The position numbers and the translations under genes are program-made. A model generated the notes under the pieces. The model saw only the letters and a list, made by a program, of their open reading frames with translations, was not told the origin of the DNA and did not search any database. A DNA stretch of 64,000 bases, taken from positions 14,224,001 to 14,288,000 of the forward strand of contig JAVTVX010000035.1 of assembly GCA_033439265.1 (NCBI GenBank). The letters are read 5' to 3'. Positions 22,057 through 32,036 of this stretch are shown piece after piece (position 1 is the first letter of the stretch; every line of letters starts with the position of its first letter). This DNA is from Dillenia suffruticosa. Taxonomy: Eukaryota > Streptophyta > Magnoliopsida > Dilleniales > Dilleniaceae.

Positions 22057-22500
22057 TCTCTTACTTTTAAAGCTACCTAGAGCTACCACTGGTATAGTAG
22101 ATTTGCGGCTGAGGGCATCTGTTACAACATTTGCTTTGCCTGATTGATATTGAATGGTAACATCATAGTTCTTTAATAATTCAAGTCATTTGTATTATCT
22201 TAAATTCAACTCCTTTTGGATAAATAAGTATTTGAGACTTTGGACATCAGTGAATATTTCACAGTGCTCCCCATAGAGGTAATGCCTCCAAATCTTCAAA
22301 ACAAAAGCAATAGCTACAAACTCTAGATGATGTGTAGGATAAATTCTCTTCATGAGATTTCAACTATCTAGAGGTATAAGCTATCACATTCTGTCCCTAC
22401 ATCAGTACACAACCCAAATCAGTGCTGGATGTATTACTAAAGATCACATATCCCTATCCACTAACCGGTAATTTTAGTATTGCATTCCATAGATCCTTTG
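22057..22500 (-). pseudogene. Ty3/gypsy reverse transcriptase/RNase H fragment
   Basis: Translating the minus strand by eye gives decayed gypsy RNase H phrases: an equivalent of YTSR-LKSHEENYPTHDLE, then W-HYLYG and FTDHKSLKY, and a KANVV-DALSRK-like end near 22100. The sequence is cut by H2 on the left and by the F1 LTR on the right. It is much decayed, with several breaks, and its ends are not recognisable. Confidence 0.75.
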
Positions 22501-22961
22501 TGTTCAAAAAGGGAATTAATCAACTTATCATTTCATTTCTAAAAGGTCTTCCCAAGAGTCCACCAAGCTTTTCTCCTTTGAAACCAAATAAATTCTTTGA
22601 GTTTTTTTGTCTCAAAGATGAAGCCTTAAATTAGCATAGCCCGCGGAATTCGGGCTGGGCCAGCAAAAGGGCCCTTTTTAGGCCCACAAAGGGGGGCCCA
22701 ATCGGGCCCCAACAGCTAGACAAATCTAGCCGTTGGAGACAGCCTCCAACGGCTAGTAGAGAGGGGTCTTAACCCCTCTCTTGTTCTCTCATTTGCTCTC
22801 AAAATTCTCTCAATCTTCTTATTCTATAAATAGGCTTCCATATATTCAAGCAAAGGTATGAACAAAAGTTCAAAGCTATGAATGTTATTTGTTTTCATTA
22901 TCAATAAATTTTATAATTTCATTTCAAAGTTCTCTTGTGTTCTTACTTTGATCTTTCAACA
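22501..22961 (+). repeat. 5' LTR of copia F1
   Basis: The right end is firm: TCTTTCAACA is followed by the primer-binding site TGGTATCAGAGC (22962-22973). The left end (TGTTCAAAAAGGG at 22501) is inferred by alignment with the G1 LTR. The U3 holds GGGCTGGGCC and two CTAGCCGTTGG/CCAACGGCTAG arms (about 22708-22757). A TATA box lies near 22825. Confidence 0.75.
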
Positions 22962-24411
22962 TGGTATCAGAGCAATCGATCCCATTCTCTTCTAGGTTGG
23001 GTGACCCTCCTCCTTCCATAAACATTTCCCAAATGCAAATTTTATCCCCCATACAATTGAAAGGCGGCAATTACTACCAATGAGCAAATGTGATGAAGAG
23101 AGGGCACTCAATCTGAATAATCTAGAAAGCCACGTTCTTGATGATTCTCTTGAGGAAACAGATCCATATTTTCAAGAATGGAAGAAAAGGGATGATTACG
23201 TCTTCATTCTCCTCCTTAATTCTCTAGATGAAACTCACAAGACAATGGTGAAATGTGCTCCAAATGCAAAAACTTTTTGTGGGATGAAATGTTCTCTTTA
23301 TATGGATTGGAATCCAATCTTGGAAGAATCTTTGAGCTGAAGAAGCAAATTGCTTCCAACAAAAAGGAAGGCAAATCTCTTCCTCAATACTTTGGTGAGT
23401 ACACAGATGCTTGAAATGAGCTAATTACTCTACGATCAGATTCTATAGACCTCAAAGTTCTTCGAAAAAGAAGAGATGAGGATCAGATATTTGGTCTTCT
23501 CATGGGCTTAGATGATTCTTATTCTCATCTAAGGCAAGAAATCCTTCATTCGAAGGACTTTCCATCATTTGGGGAAGTTCAAAATATGATACAAAGAGCT
23601 GAAGTGAGCATTAGATTCGAAGAAGGCTTCAAACAAAAATTAGAAACTCAAGCATTCATTGTCTCAACAAATGAATTCGTTGCTGCCAAAGTATCTCAAA
23701 CTCAAAGGAGAAATGAGATTTGTTCTCATTGCAAGAAAAGCGGCCATTCAAAAGATAAATGCTGGCTATTGCATCCTCATTTGAAGCCTGAAACATTCAA
23801 ACAAAGAGACCAGCAAGGAGCTCCAACTGCCTTCGGTTCTGGACAGCAGCCTTCTACCCAATTCATGAAGGTCCAAGCTCCATCAATTGCTGATTTTGCT
23901 GCACTTCAAACTCAACTAAATGAGGTTACAAAGAGGCTTCAACAAATGACTCCTTCATCTGGTAAAATTCAAGAACCTTTCTCATGTTTAAATTCTGAAA
24001 ATTTTCTCATTGATTCGGGAACCGAATGTCATATGGTTAAGGATAAAGCAAAAATAAAGAGATTTGGAAAACTTCCTAACCATATGATTGTTCGTGTTGC
24101 AAATGGACAAGACTTGAGAGTAAATCAAGTTGGGGAAGTTGACATTTTTGGAAAACCAACAAAGGTTTTATATGTCCCCAAACTTACCTCAAACCTACTG
24201 TCCATTAGCAAAATGACCAAGGATCAAAAGTGTAGAGTTGTCTTTGATCCTAATAATGTCTCTTTTCAGGACCTCAAGTCGAATCAATTGATTGACAAGG
24301 GTTCTAGGAGAGGAGGACTTTATTACTTGGATCAAGAACAAACTGCACTTGTAGCTCAAGTCAAGGAGGATCAATCTCTTTGGCATGAACGCTTAGGACA
24401 TCCTAGTGATC
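22961..24411 (+). pseudogene. F1 gag, protease and start of integrase
   Basis: Gag begins at the LTR/primer-binding-site junction (MVSEQS). It includes NLNNLESHVLDDSLEETDP, the zinc knuckle C-X2-C-X4-H-X4-C (about 23722-23763), the protease motif FLIDSGTECHMV (about 24003-24038) and the pre-integrase WHERLGHPSD. There the G1 LTR starts at 24412; the five bases before it, TGATC, are the presumed target. It is broken several times in gag. Copia element J at 34650 is a close relative. Confidence 0.87.
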
Positions 24412-24654
24412 TGTTGAAATGAAGCATAATTGGATTTCTTAGCTCTCCCTAAAGAAGCCCTAAAGAGAAGTCATAAAATGAGCTTCGAAATTGATACCCT
24501 TAAGTTGGTTATTCTTTGAGTCCTTTTTCAATCCATTTGTAAGGCCCTAAATGGGCCTGGCCCGCAGGGGTTCGAGCTGGGCCTTCGGGCCCAGCCCGGG
24601 CCGACAAATGGGGGACAAAGGGTCCCCCATTGGCTTGATAAACTAGCCGTTGGG
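24412..24654 (+). repeat. G1 5' LTR, left part
   Basis: TGTTGAAATGAAGC starts the LTR. It contains GGGCCTTCGGGCCCAGCCC and GGGGGAC...GTCCCCC hairpins and ends at the F2 target copy TTGGG (24650-24654). The right part is 28943-29168. Confidence 0.85.
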
Positions 24655-25110
24655 TGTTGGATTTTTGACTAAGAAGAGAGAGAAATCTAATAAACTTCTG
24701 GTTTTTATTGATGTAGTAGAATGATACAAAGGAAGAGAGATTATCTTCCTCTTAATTTTACAAGGAGAGCAATAGCTCTATTTATAGGCAAAGGGAGAAA
24801 AATAGCCAGTAGAGAGAGAACAAAGTCAATATTCCCGTTGGGGCTCAAACCCCAAGGAATTCCAACAGCTAGTTTTTGGACTGTTGGAATATACATTGCC
24901 CAAACTGCCCCTAGCTATTTGGGTTTACCTCTTAGACTTTTCTCCATATTTTTGGGCTTCATTGGGCTTGTTTTTTAATGTATTTTGGGTCATAAATATG
25001 TTGTCAAATTCTGAACATTAAAAAATAAAAGGCCCAATGTTTATGACATTATCATATTTTCAAGTTGAATACCTTGAGACTTATCTTCATCTTCTCCCTT
25101 ATTTTTAACA
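24655..25110 (-). repeat. F2 left LTR (3' LTR, complete)
   Basis: This 456-bp LTR runs from TGTTGGATTTTTGAC to TTATTTTTAACA on the plus strand and is followed by CTCCCCCTC (polypurine tract, minus strand). It is the same family as the LTRs at 31578-32036 and 61577-62030. Minus-strand TATA box near 24780. Confidence 0.9.
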
Positions 25111-25465
25111 CTCCCCCTCAAGTTAGGTGCATAGATGTCTATGGACCCTAACTTGCTAAGGATGTGCTGAAGATGTTTCTCAGTTGTTGCCTTAGTGAAA
25201 ATGTCAGCTAGCTGGTCTTCACTTCTAACATATGAGGTTGAAATTGTCTTGTTTTCTAATTTTTCTCGAACAAAATGACAATCAACCTCAATGTGCTTCG
25301 TTCTTTCATGAAATACTGGATTGGCAGCGATATGAAGAGTTGCTTGATTATCGCAATGTAGAAGAATAGGAGCGATAGTAGGAAATCCCATCTCCTCAAG
25401 TAATGCCTTTAGCCAAACTATTTCGCTTGTAGCCGCTGCCATTGCTCTGTATTCTGTCCTCTCCG
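25111..25465 (-). pseudogene. F2 RNase H C-terminal segment (minus strand)
   Basis: Minus-strand frame with [52 protein letters not shown] and the tail NLRGSV ending at the LTR. It starts at about the residue where the plus-strand RNase H copy at 26830 stops, showing that the two pieces derive from one RNase H interrupted by the rearrangement. Confidence 0.88.
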
Positions 25466-26835
25466 CTGGCTCCTCCACTTCGACGTTCCACCAGATTGAG
25501 GCTTCCTCCCTCAGAGTGGATCAACAGAAGAGTTTATTACAATTCTAAGGTAACTCACTATCCTATTTCAAATTACTATTGTGTATCTAACACTTCCTCA
25601 AGCCATCAAGGGTTCTTGAGTGGCATTGACTCATCACAGGAACCTAAGGCTTTTGATGAGGCAAATACCAAACCCGAATGGAGACAAGCTATGCTTGAAG
25701 AACTAGATGCATTGAATAAAAATGGGACGTGGGAGATTACTACTCTCCCTAAGGGAAGAAAGGTTGTCGGGTGTAAATGGGTGTTCAAAATCAAGTATAA
25801 AAGTGATGGATCCATTGAACGCTACAAGGCAAGACTTGTAGCCAAAGGATTCACACAAACTTATGGAGAAGACTACACTGAGACTTTTGCCCCTGTTGCC
25901 AAAATGAAAACGATAAGGGTTTTGATGTCAATTGCAACCAATGGAGAATGGCCAATGTATCAAATGGACGTGAAGAATGCTTTCCTTCAAGGGGACTTAG
26001 ACGAAGAAATCTACATGCAAATTCCCCAAGGGCTAGATGAGGATTCAAACATCAAGGTGTGTCGTCTTAAAAAAGCAATCTATGGGTTAAAACAATCTCC
26101 TCGTGCCTGGTTTGCAAAATTAAGTTCAGCACTTCTTGGTAATAACTTTAAGAAATCCATTAGTGATTCCTCCATGTTTACTAAAGTTAACAATGAAGAA
26201 ATCACTATTGTTCTTATTTACGTAGATGATATAGTTATTACAGGAAGTGATATGAATGGTATTGATCAAGTTAGAAATTTTCTTAAATCTACTTTTGAGA
26301 TTAAAGATTTGGGAAAACTAAAGTATTTCTTAGGAATAGAGCTTGCCTATTCTCATAAGGGGCTAGTTCTATGCCAAAGGAAATATGTACTTGACCTTTT
26401 GCAGGAAACTGGAAAGGTAGGAGCTAAACCAGCAGCAACTCCTATATCCATAGCAGAACGAGCACAAGGTGATGAAGAAATGTTCCAGGATATTCCTAGA
26501 TATCAAAGACTTGTGGGGAGGCTCATCTACCTCACCATTACAAGACCAGATATCACTTATGCCGTCAGCTTAATCAGCCAACGGATGCATGCTCCAAGGA
26601 TTCAAGATTGGAAAGCAGCAGAAAAAATTCTCAAGTATTTAAAAAAGCTCACCAGGAAGGGGAATTCTTATGAAAAACAACCACAGCATGGAGATTTATG
26701 GCTACTGTGATGCAGATTGGGCTGGGGATGTCACGGACAGGAGATCCACCACCGGCTACTGCATGTTCGTAGGAGGAAATCTTGTAACATGGAAAAGCAA
26801 GAAACAATCTGTTGTATCCAGATCAAGCGCAATGT
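25466..26835 (+). pseudogene. F2 linker, reverse transcriptase, RNase H (inverted segment)
   Basis: Plus-strand frame with the pre-RT linker LRRSTRLRLPPSEWINRR, reverse transcriptase (GCKWVFKIKYKSDGS, MDVKNAFLQGDLDEE, YGLKQSPRAW, YVDDIVIT) and RNase H up to CDADWAGD and SRSSA. It is inverted relative to the flanking RNase H end and LTR. It is largely open with about one or two breaks. Confidence 0.88.
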
Positions 26836-26865
26836 TTCAGAAGATCTCTCAATGGAGCAAAACTT

Positions 26866-27297
26866 CATAAGTCTCAAGGTATTCAACTTGAAAATATGAT
26901 AATGTCATAAACATTGGGCCTTTTATTTTTTAATGTTCAGAATTTGACAACATATTTATGACCCAAAATACATTCAAAAACAAGCCCAATGAAGCCCAAA
27001 AATATGGAGAAAAGTCTAAGAGGTAAACCCAAATAGCTAGGGGGCAGTTTGGGCAATGTATATTCCAACAGTCCAAAAACTAGCTGTTGGAATTCCTTTG
27101 GGTTTTAGCCCCAACGGGAATATTGACTTTGTTCTCTCTCTACTGGCTATTTTTCTCCCTTTGCCTATAAATAGAGCTATTGCTCTCCTTGTAAAATTAA
27201 GAGGAAGATAATCTCTCTTCCTTTGTATCATTCTACTACATCAATAAAAACCAGAAGTTTATTAGATTTCTCTCTCTTCTTAGTCAAAAATCCAACA
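26866..27297 (+). repeat. F2 internal LTR, plus strand, lacking its first bases
   Basis: It matches the K and K2 LTRs from ATAAGTCTCAAGG to AAATCCAACA but lacks about 25 bp of the normal start. A TATA box (TATAAATAGAGC) lies at about 27165. It is followed by a primer-binding site (27298-27309) and gag, so it is in a normal 5' context, but it lies inside the insertion. Confidence 0.85.
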
Positions 27298-28858
27298 TGG
27301 TATCAGAGCAAACATCGACTCCGGGGTTGGGAAATTCTCTTCCTCAAATCTCTTCCTTTCAAATCCAACTTTTCTCCCAAATTATTCTAAGCTCAACCAA
27401 TTACTTCCAATGGGCTAGTCATATCAGAAGATCTCTCAATGGAGCAAAACTTCTGTCTTTCATTACAAAAGATCCTATGGATCGGCTAGACCCACGATTT
27501 GATGAATGGAAGGAGCTGGATGATCAAGTGTTCCTATTGCTAACAAGCTCCATGGATCAAGCACACAAAAATATGGTAATTGTTGAAAAGAAGGATAACT
27601 TAACCCATCTTCATCACCAACCAAGTGCATCTACTTAGAAGTCCAAAAATCAGCATGCATTGTCCAGCAAGCATGGCCCATTTGGGCAGCCTAAACCAAC
27701 CCAAAATACATTCAAAAATAGGCCCAAGGAAGCCCAAAAGTTTGGAGAAAAGTCTAGGAAGCAAACCCAAATAGCTAGGGGCAGTTTGGGCAGCATATAT
27801 TTCAACAGTCAAAAAACTAGCTGTTGAAATTCCTTGGGGTTTGAGCTCCAACGGGAATATCACTTTCTACTGGCTATTTTTCCCTTTTCTCTATAAATAG
27901 AGCCTCATTGTATCTCCAAAAACTATGAGAAAAATGCTCTCAAATCTGTCCATGTATGCTCTCATTCTTCTTCAATAAAATTCAGAAGTATTCTTCATTT
28001 CTTGTGCTCTATTTTTTGATATTTCAACAGTAATGTGCTGTCCGAGTTCCAAATCCTTATGGGAGCAAATGTATGGGTTATATGGTCATGAATCAAACTT
28101 GAGCAGAATATTTGAAATACAAAAAATGATTGCGACCATCCAAATGGAGGAGAAATCAATTACACAATTGTTCGGAGAACACGAGGACTTGTGGAATGAG
28201 CTCAACACATTGAGACCTCTCACAAGTGATATAAAAGTGCTGCAAAAGAGACAAGATGAAGACAAGGTGTTTTCATTGCTCTCATCACTCAATGAGTCAT
28301 TTGTACAACTTCGACAGGAAATTCTTCGAATGAAAGAATTTCCATCATACCAAGATACTCGATTTATGATTCAAAGAGCTACAGCTTCTCAAAGGTTTGA
28401 GGAAAGCAATCAGTCCAAAAGTGAAGTTCATGGGTTCTCCACAAAGCAGAATGAGCAAGCTGCAAATAAGGCTCATCAGGGAATAAAAAAGGTGTGTTCT
28501 CATTGCAAAAAGTTGGGACATACCAAGGATGGTTGCTGGTTTCTTCATCCTAACCTTAAACCTGAGTTCATCAAGAAAAAAGAGCAAGAGAGGAGGGAGC
28601 AAAATGCTCAACCAGCTGCAAACAAAGCAAATCTGACATCTCAAAAATTAGGAAAATCCTCCTCAGGTACTTGCTCTAACTCATCTGTTACTTCTTCAAA
28701 ATGGTTGATAGATTCAGGTTGTGATCACCATATGGTCAAAGATAAGCAAAATTTTCAGAATCTTGAACCTCTCCTAGAACCTAAAATGGTTAAAGTTGCG
28801 AATGGACATAATTTCAAAATTAAGCAAATTGGGGATGTTGAAATATTTGGAAGAAAAT
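27297..28858 (+). pseudogene. F2 gag and protease, interrupted by a solo LTR
   Basis: Gag begins MVSEQTSTPGLGN across the LTR/primer-binding-site junction. After the solo LTR it continues with YGHESNLSRIFEIQK, the zinc knuckle C-X2-C-X4-H-X4-C (about 28495-28540) and the protease motif WLIDSGCDHHMV (about 28702-28737), up to VEIFGRK. There it joins the minus-strand LTR piece through a short stretch of shared sequence (AAAGGCC-like). K and K2 are close relatives. Confidence 0.88.
27581..28029 (+). repeat. Solo LTR of the E3 family with target repeat
   Basis: A single 449-bp LTR, TGTTGAAAAGAAGG to ATTTCAACA, with no internal domain. The 5-bp target GTAAT is repeated at 27576-27580 and 28030-28034. 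It is nearly identical to the E3 LTR at 10802-11250. It is presumed left by recombination between the two LTRs of a full element that had inserted into F2 gag. Confidence 0.95.
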
Positions 28859-28942
28859 AAAAGGCCCAATGTTTATGACATTATCATATTTTCAAGTTGA
28901 ATACCTTGAGAGTTATCTTCATCTTCTCCCTTATTTTTAACA
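28859..28942 (-). repeat. F2 right LTR piece (84 bp)
   Basis: On the minus strand this is the first ~84 bp of the F2-family LTR (TGTTAAAAATAAGGG...), ending at the target copy TTGGG. It supplies the right integration end of F2. Confidence 0.88.
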
Positions 28943-29168
28943 TTGGGGACAGCCCCAACGGCTAGTAAGGAGAGGGCTAAGGCCCTCTCCTCCCTCTCAT
29001 TTTGTCTAACTTCTCTTCCTCTCTTCTTTCTCTATAAAGAGAGGATGTCCTCCCTTTTGTAAAGTATGAAAAAATGTTTCAACTACTTGTATACTTTCTT
29101 TGAGATATCAATAAAATCTTTGAAGTATTCATTCATAGTTTGTCGCTTGCTTCTTTAAAATTTCAACA
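28943..29168 (+). repeat. G1 5' LTR, right part
   Basis: After the repeated target TTGGG it continues with GACAGCCCCAACGGCTAG, a pyrimidine-rich stretch, TATAAAGAG (about 29032) and the end ATTTCAACA. The primer-binding site follows at 29169. Together with 24412-24654 it makes an LTR of about 464 bp. Confidence 0.87.
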
Positions 29169-31577
29169 TAGTATCAGAGCAGGCTTCGATACCTTCTTCA
29201 TCCAGTCTTGGTGATCCACCACCTCAAATTAGCACTTCAATGGTCACTTCCATTCTCCTAGATTCATCAAACTACAATGCATGACAAGACACCATTAAGA
29301 GGTCTTTGAATTTCTTCAACCTTGAAAATCATATATTCGAAAACCCTCTTGATGATGCTGATCCTTTGTTCAGAGCATGGAAAAAGAAAGATGATCAAGT
29401 GGTGGTGCTTCTACAAATGTCTCTTGACAAAACCCACAAAGCAATGGTCACTTGTATTCCAAATGCAAAGACCTTGTGGGACCAAATGCGCACTCTTTAT
29501 GCTCAAGAGACCAATACCGGCAGAATATTCGAGTTGAAGAAGAAAATCTTCAAAATTCAAAAAGGAGGAAAGACCCTACCCGAATATTTTGGGGAATACA
29601 GGGATCTTTGGAATGAGCTTAATGTTTTGAGGCCTCCAACCTCAAATCTCAAAACACTCCTTCAAAGAAATGATGAAGACATGACTTTTGGTCTTCTTAT
29701 GGGTCTTGGAGATGAATATGCTTCTATTCGTCAAGAGATTCTTAGAATGAAGATATTTCCTTCATTCCAAGAAGTCCAATTTATGGTTCAAAGAGCCGAA
29801 ACAGGTATGAGGCTTGAGGAATCAACCAAGCTCAAATCTGAAGGTCAAGCATTCAAATCTGTCCAAGAAAGGCATCCAGCCTACAAAGCTCAAAATTTTG
29901 CTAAAAAAGACATATGTTCTCATTGCAAGAAACCAGGCCATAAAAGAAAGAAGTGTTGGTTTCTCCATCCTCACTTGCGGCCAAAGAACAATAGAAAGGA
30001 TCATGAACAACCAGCAAATGCACAACATGTCTCTCAAGTGGCCGCTCTTGAATCCAAAATGGAAGAAATGCAAAAAGAGATGAGGAAAATTGTTGGACAG
30101 ATTGGTCTACATTCTGGTAACCTTCTAAACTCATCTCATTCTAATTCATGGCTCATCGATTCTGGTTGTGACAATCATATGGTCAAAGATAGAAGCAAAA
30201 TTAAAAGACTTATTCCTCTCTCTGATCATAGAATTGTCAAAGTGGCTAATAGTGAAAAATTAAAGGTTGATCATTTAGGCGAAGTTGAATTACTTGGCAT
30301 AAAAACTAAAGCTTTATATGTGCCTAAACTCAATTCTAACCTTCTGTCCATTGGAAAAATAACTAAAGAACAAAATTATAAAGTCATTTTTGATCCTAAT
30401 GAAGTTGTATTTCAGGACCTCCAAACGAATCACTTGATTGGCAAGGGGTCTAGGAGGCACAATCTATACTACTTGGATCAAGAAAATCAAGTTTTTGCTG
30501 CCCAAAATCAAATGCACTCATTATGGCATGCTCGTCTAGGACATCTTGGGAATTTAGCTTTGAAACGCTTATTTCCAAAACTAGAAGTAGAAGATAGGCA
30601 TTGCAAAGCTTGTGTTCTTGGAAAGCAAACTAGGATGTACCATCCCATTTCAAATACAATATATGAAAATACTTTTGAACTTGTGCATTCTGATGTTTGG
30701 ACTTCCCCCATAGTATCCCATAATGGATTTAGATATTTTGTGACCTTCATTGATCACAAAACTAGATATACTTGGGTATACCTATTGGTAACTAAATCTG
30801 AGGTTTTTGAAACCCTTAAGAGTTATTATAGATATGTGACCAAACAATTTAATGCCAACATTAAAATCATTAGGTCCGATCATGGGGGTGAGTACATTAG
30901 TCATGCCTTTGAAAATTTCCTAGAAGAAAAAGGGATCATTCACCAAAAGTCTTGTATTTACACTCCACAACAAAATGGAGTTGCTGAAAGGAAAAATAGA
31001 CATTTACTAGAAACCGCCAGGGCTATGATGTTCCACTCTAATATGCCTAAAAAGTTTTGGAGTGAGGCAATAAAAACCGCTGCCCATCTCATTAATCTTA
31101 TGCCTACTCAAGTTCTAGGAGGAATATCCCCATTAGAATTACTCTTAGGAAGAAAACCCAATATCTCCCATCTTAGAGTTTTTGGATGCATATGCTATGT
31201 TCATGTACCTAAAAATTTCATAAACAAGTTAGAGGAAAGGGGGAGAAAATGTGTATTCTTAGGATACTCAACATTTGAAAAAAGGTATAAATGTTATGAT
31301 CCACTAACCAAAAAACTATACACATCCAAGGATGTGATATTTGTAGAAAGAGAACCTTATTTTGCAGATAAAGAAGATCAAGATCAAGCTGGAAATGGAG
31401 AAGCTCAAGATTTATGAAACATTACTCTTCCAACTATCAATAATCCCTCTCATCTGAACATTGAAGAAGAACCAGTTCCGAATGTTCATGAAGATCCAGC
31501 CCAAGAAGACTCCTCACCATCACATTCTGATCATGAAACCTTTCAAGAGCAAGGGGAGATGATTCGGATCAAGAGCT
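29168..31577 (+). pseudogene. G1 gag, protease and integrase
   Basis: Gag (PQISTSMVTSILLDSSNYNA, LNFFNLENHIFENPLDD), zinc knuckle C-X2-C-X4-H-X4-C (about 29914-29955), protease WLIDSGCDNHMV (about 30148-30183), integrase finger (WHARLGHLGNLALKRL, HCKACVLGKQTR), core (HSDVWTSP, DHGGEYIS, PQQNGVAERKN) and the start of the acidic linker. It is close to E1 in sequence, with a few breaks. It ends where the K LTR begins at 31578. Confidence 0.9.
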
Positions 31578-32036
31578 TGTTAAAAATAAGGGAGAAGATG
31601 AAGATAAGTCTCAAGGTATTCAACTTGAAAATATGATAATATCATAAACATTGGGCCTTTTATTTTTTAATGTTCAGAATTTTGTAACATATTTATGACC
31701 CAAAAAACCTTCAAAAACAAGCCCAATGAAGCCCAAAAGTATGAAGGAAAGTCTAAGAGGTAAACCCAAATAGCTAGTGGTAGTTTGGGCAATGTATATT
31801 CCAACAGTCCAAAAACTAGCTGTTGGAATTCCTTGGGGTTTGAGCCCCAACGGGAATATTGTCTTTGTTTTCTCTCTACTGGCTATTTTTCTCCCTTTGC
31901 CTATAAATAGAGCTATTGCTCTCCTTGTAAAATTAAGAGAGGAAGATAATCTATCTTCTTTTGTATCATTCTACTACATCAATAAAAGCCAGAAGTTTAT
32001 TAGATTTCTCTACTCTTCTTAGTCAAAAATCCAACA
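31578..32036 (+). repeat. 5' LTR of K
   Basis: This 459-bp LTR runs from TGTTAAAAATAAGGG to AAATCCAACA. It carries the U3 inverted pair CCAACAGTCC...CTAGCTGTTGG (about 31800-31827) and a TATA box TATAAATA at 31902-31909. Confidence 0.92.

Larger units (their letters stand above)
24655..28942 (-). mobile_element. Rearranged copia insertion F2 with intact target repeat
   Basis: The outer ends are proper LTR termini (TGTTGGATTT at 24655; TTTTTAACA at 28942) and are flanked by the exact 5-bp repeat TTGGG (24650-24654 and 28943-28947). Both outer LTR pieces read on the minus strand. The interior does not: after minus-strand RNase H (25111-25465) comes plus-strand reverse transcriptase and RNase H (25466-26835), a 30-bp gag-derived patch, a plus-strand LTR lacking its first bases (26866-27297), plus-strand gag-protease (27297-28858), then an 84-bp minus-strand LTR piece. 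A solo LTR at 27581-28029 was added later. It cannot be autonomous in this arrangement. Confidence 0.85.
24412..31577 (+). mobile_element. Ty1/copia element G1, host of F2 and K
   Basis: The G1 5' LTR is split into 24412-24654 and 28943-29168 by the F2 insertion. Its primer-binding site is at 29169 and its gag-protease-integrase runs to about 31577, where the K LTR starts. G1 is itself inserted in F1. The 3' half is not recognisable in the window. Coding sequence is of the E1/H1 type, and the long frame 29306-31417 shows few breaks. Confidence 0.85.
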
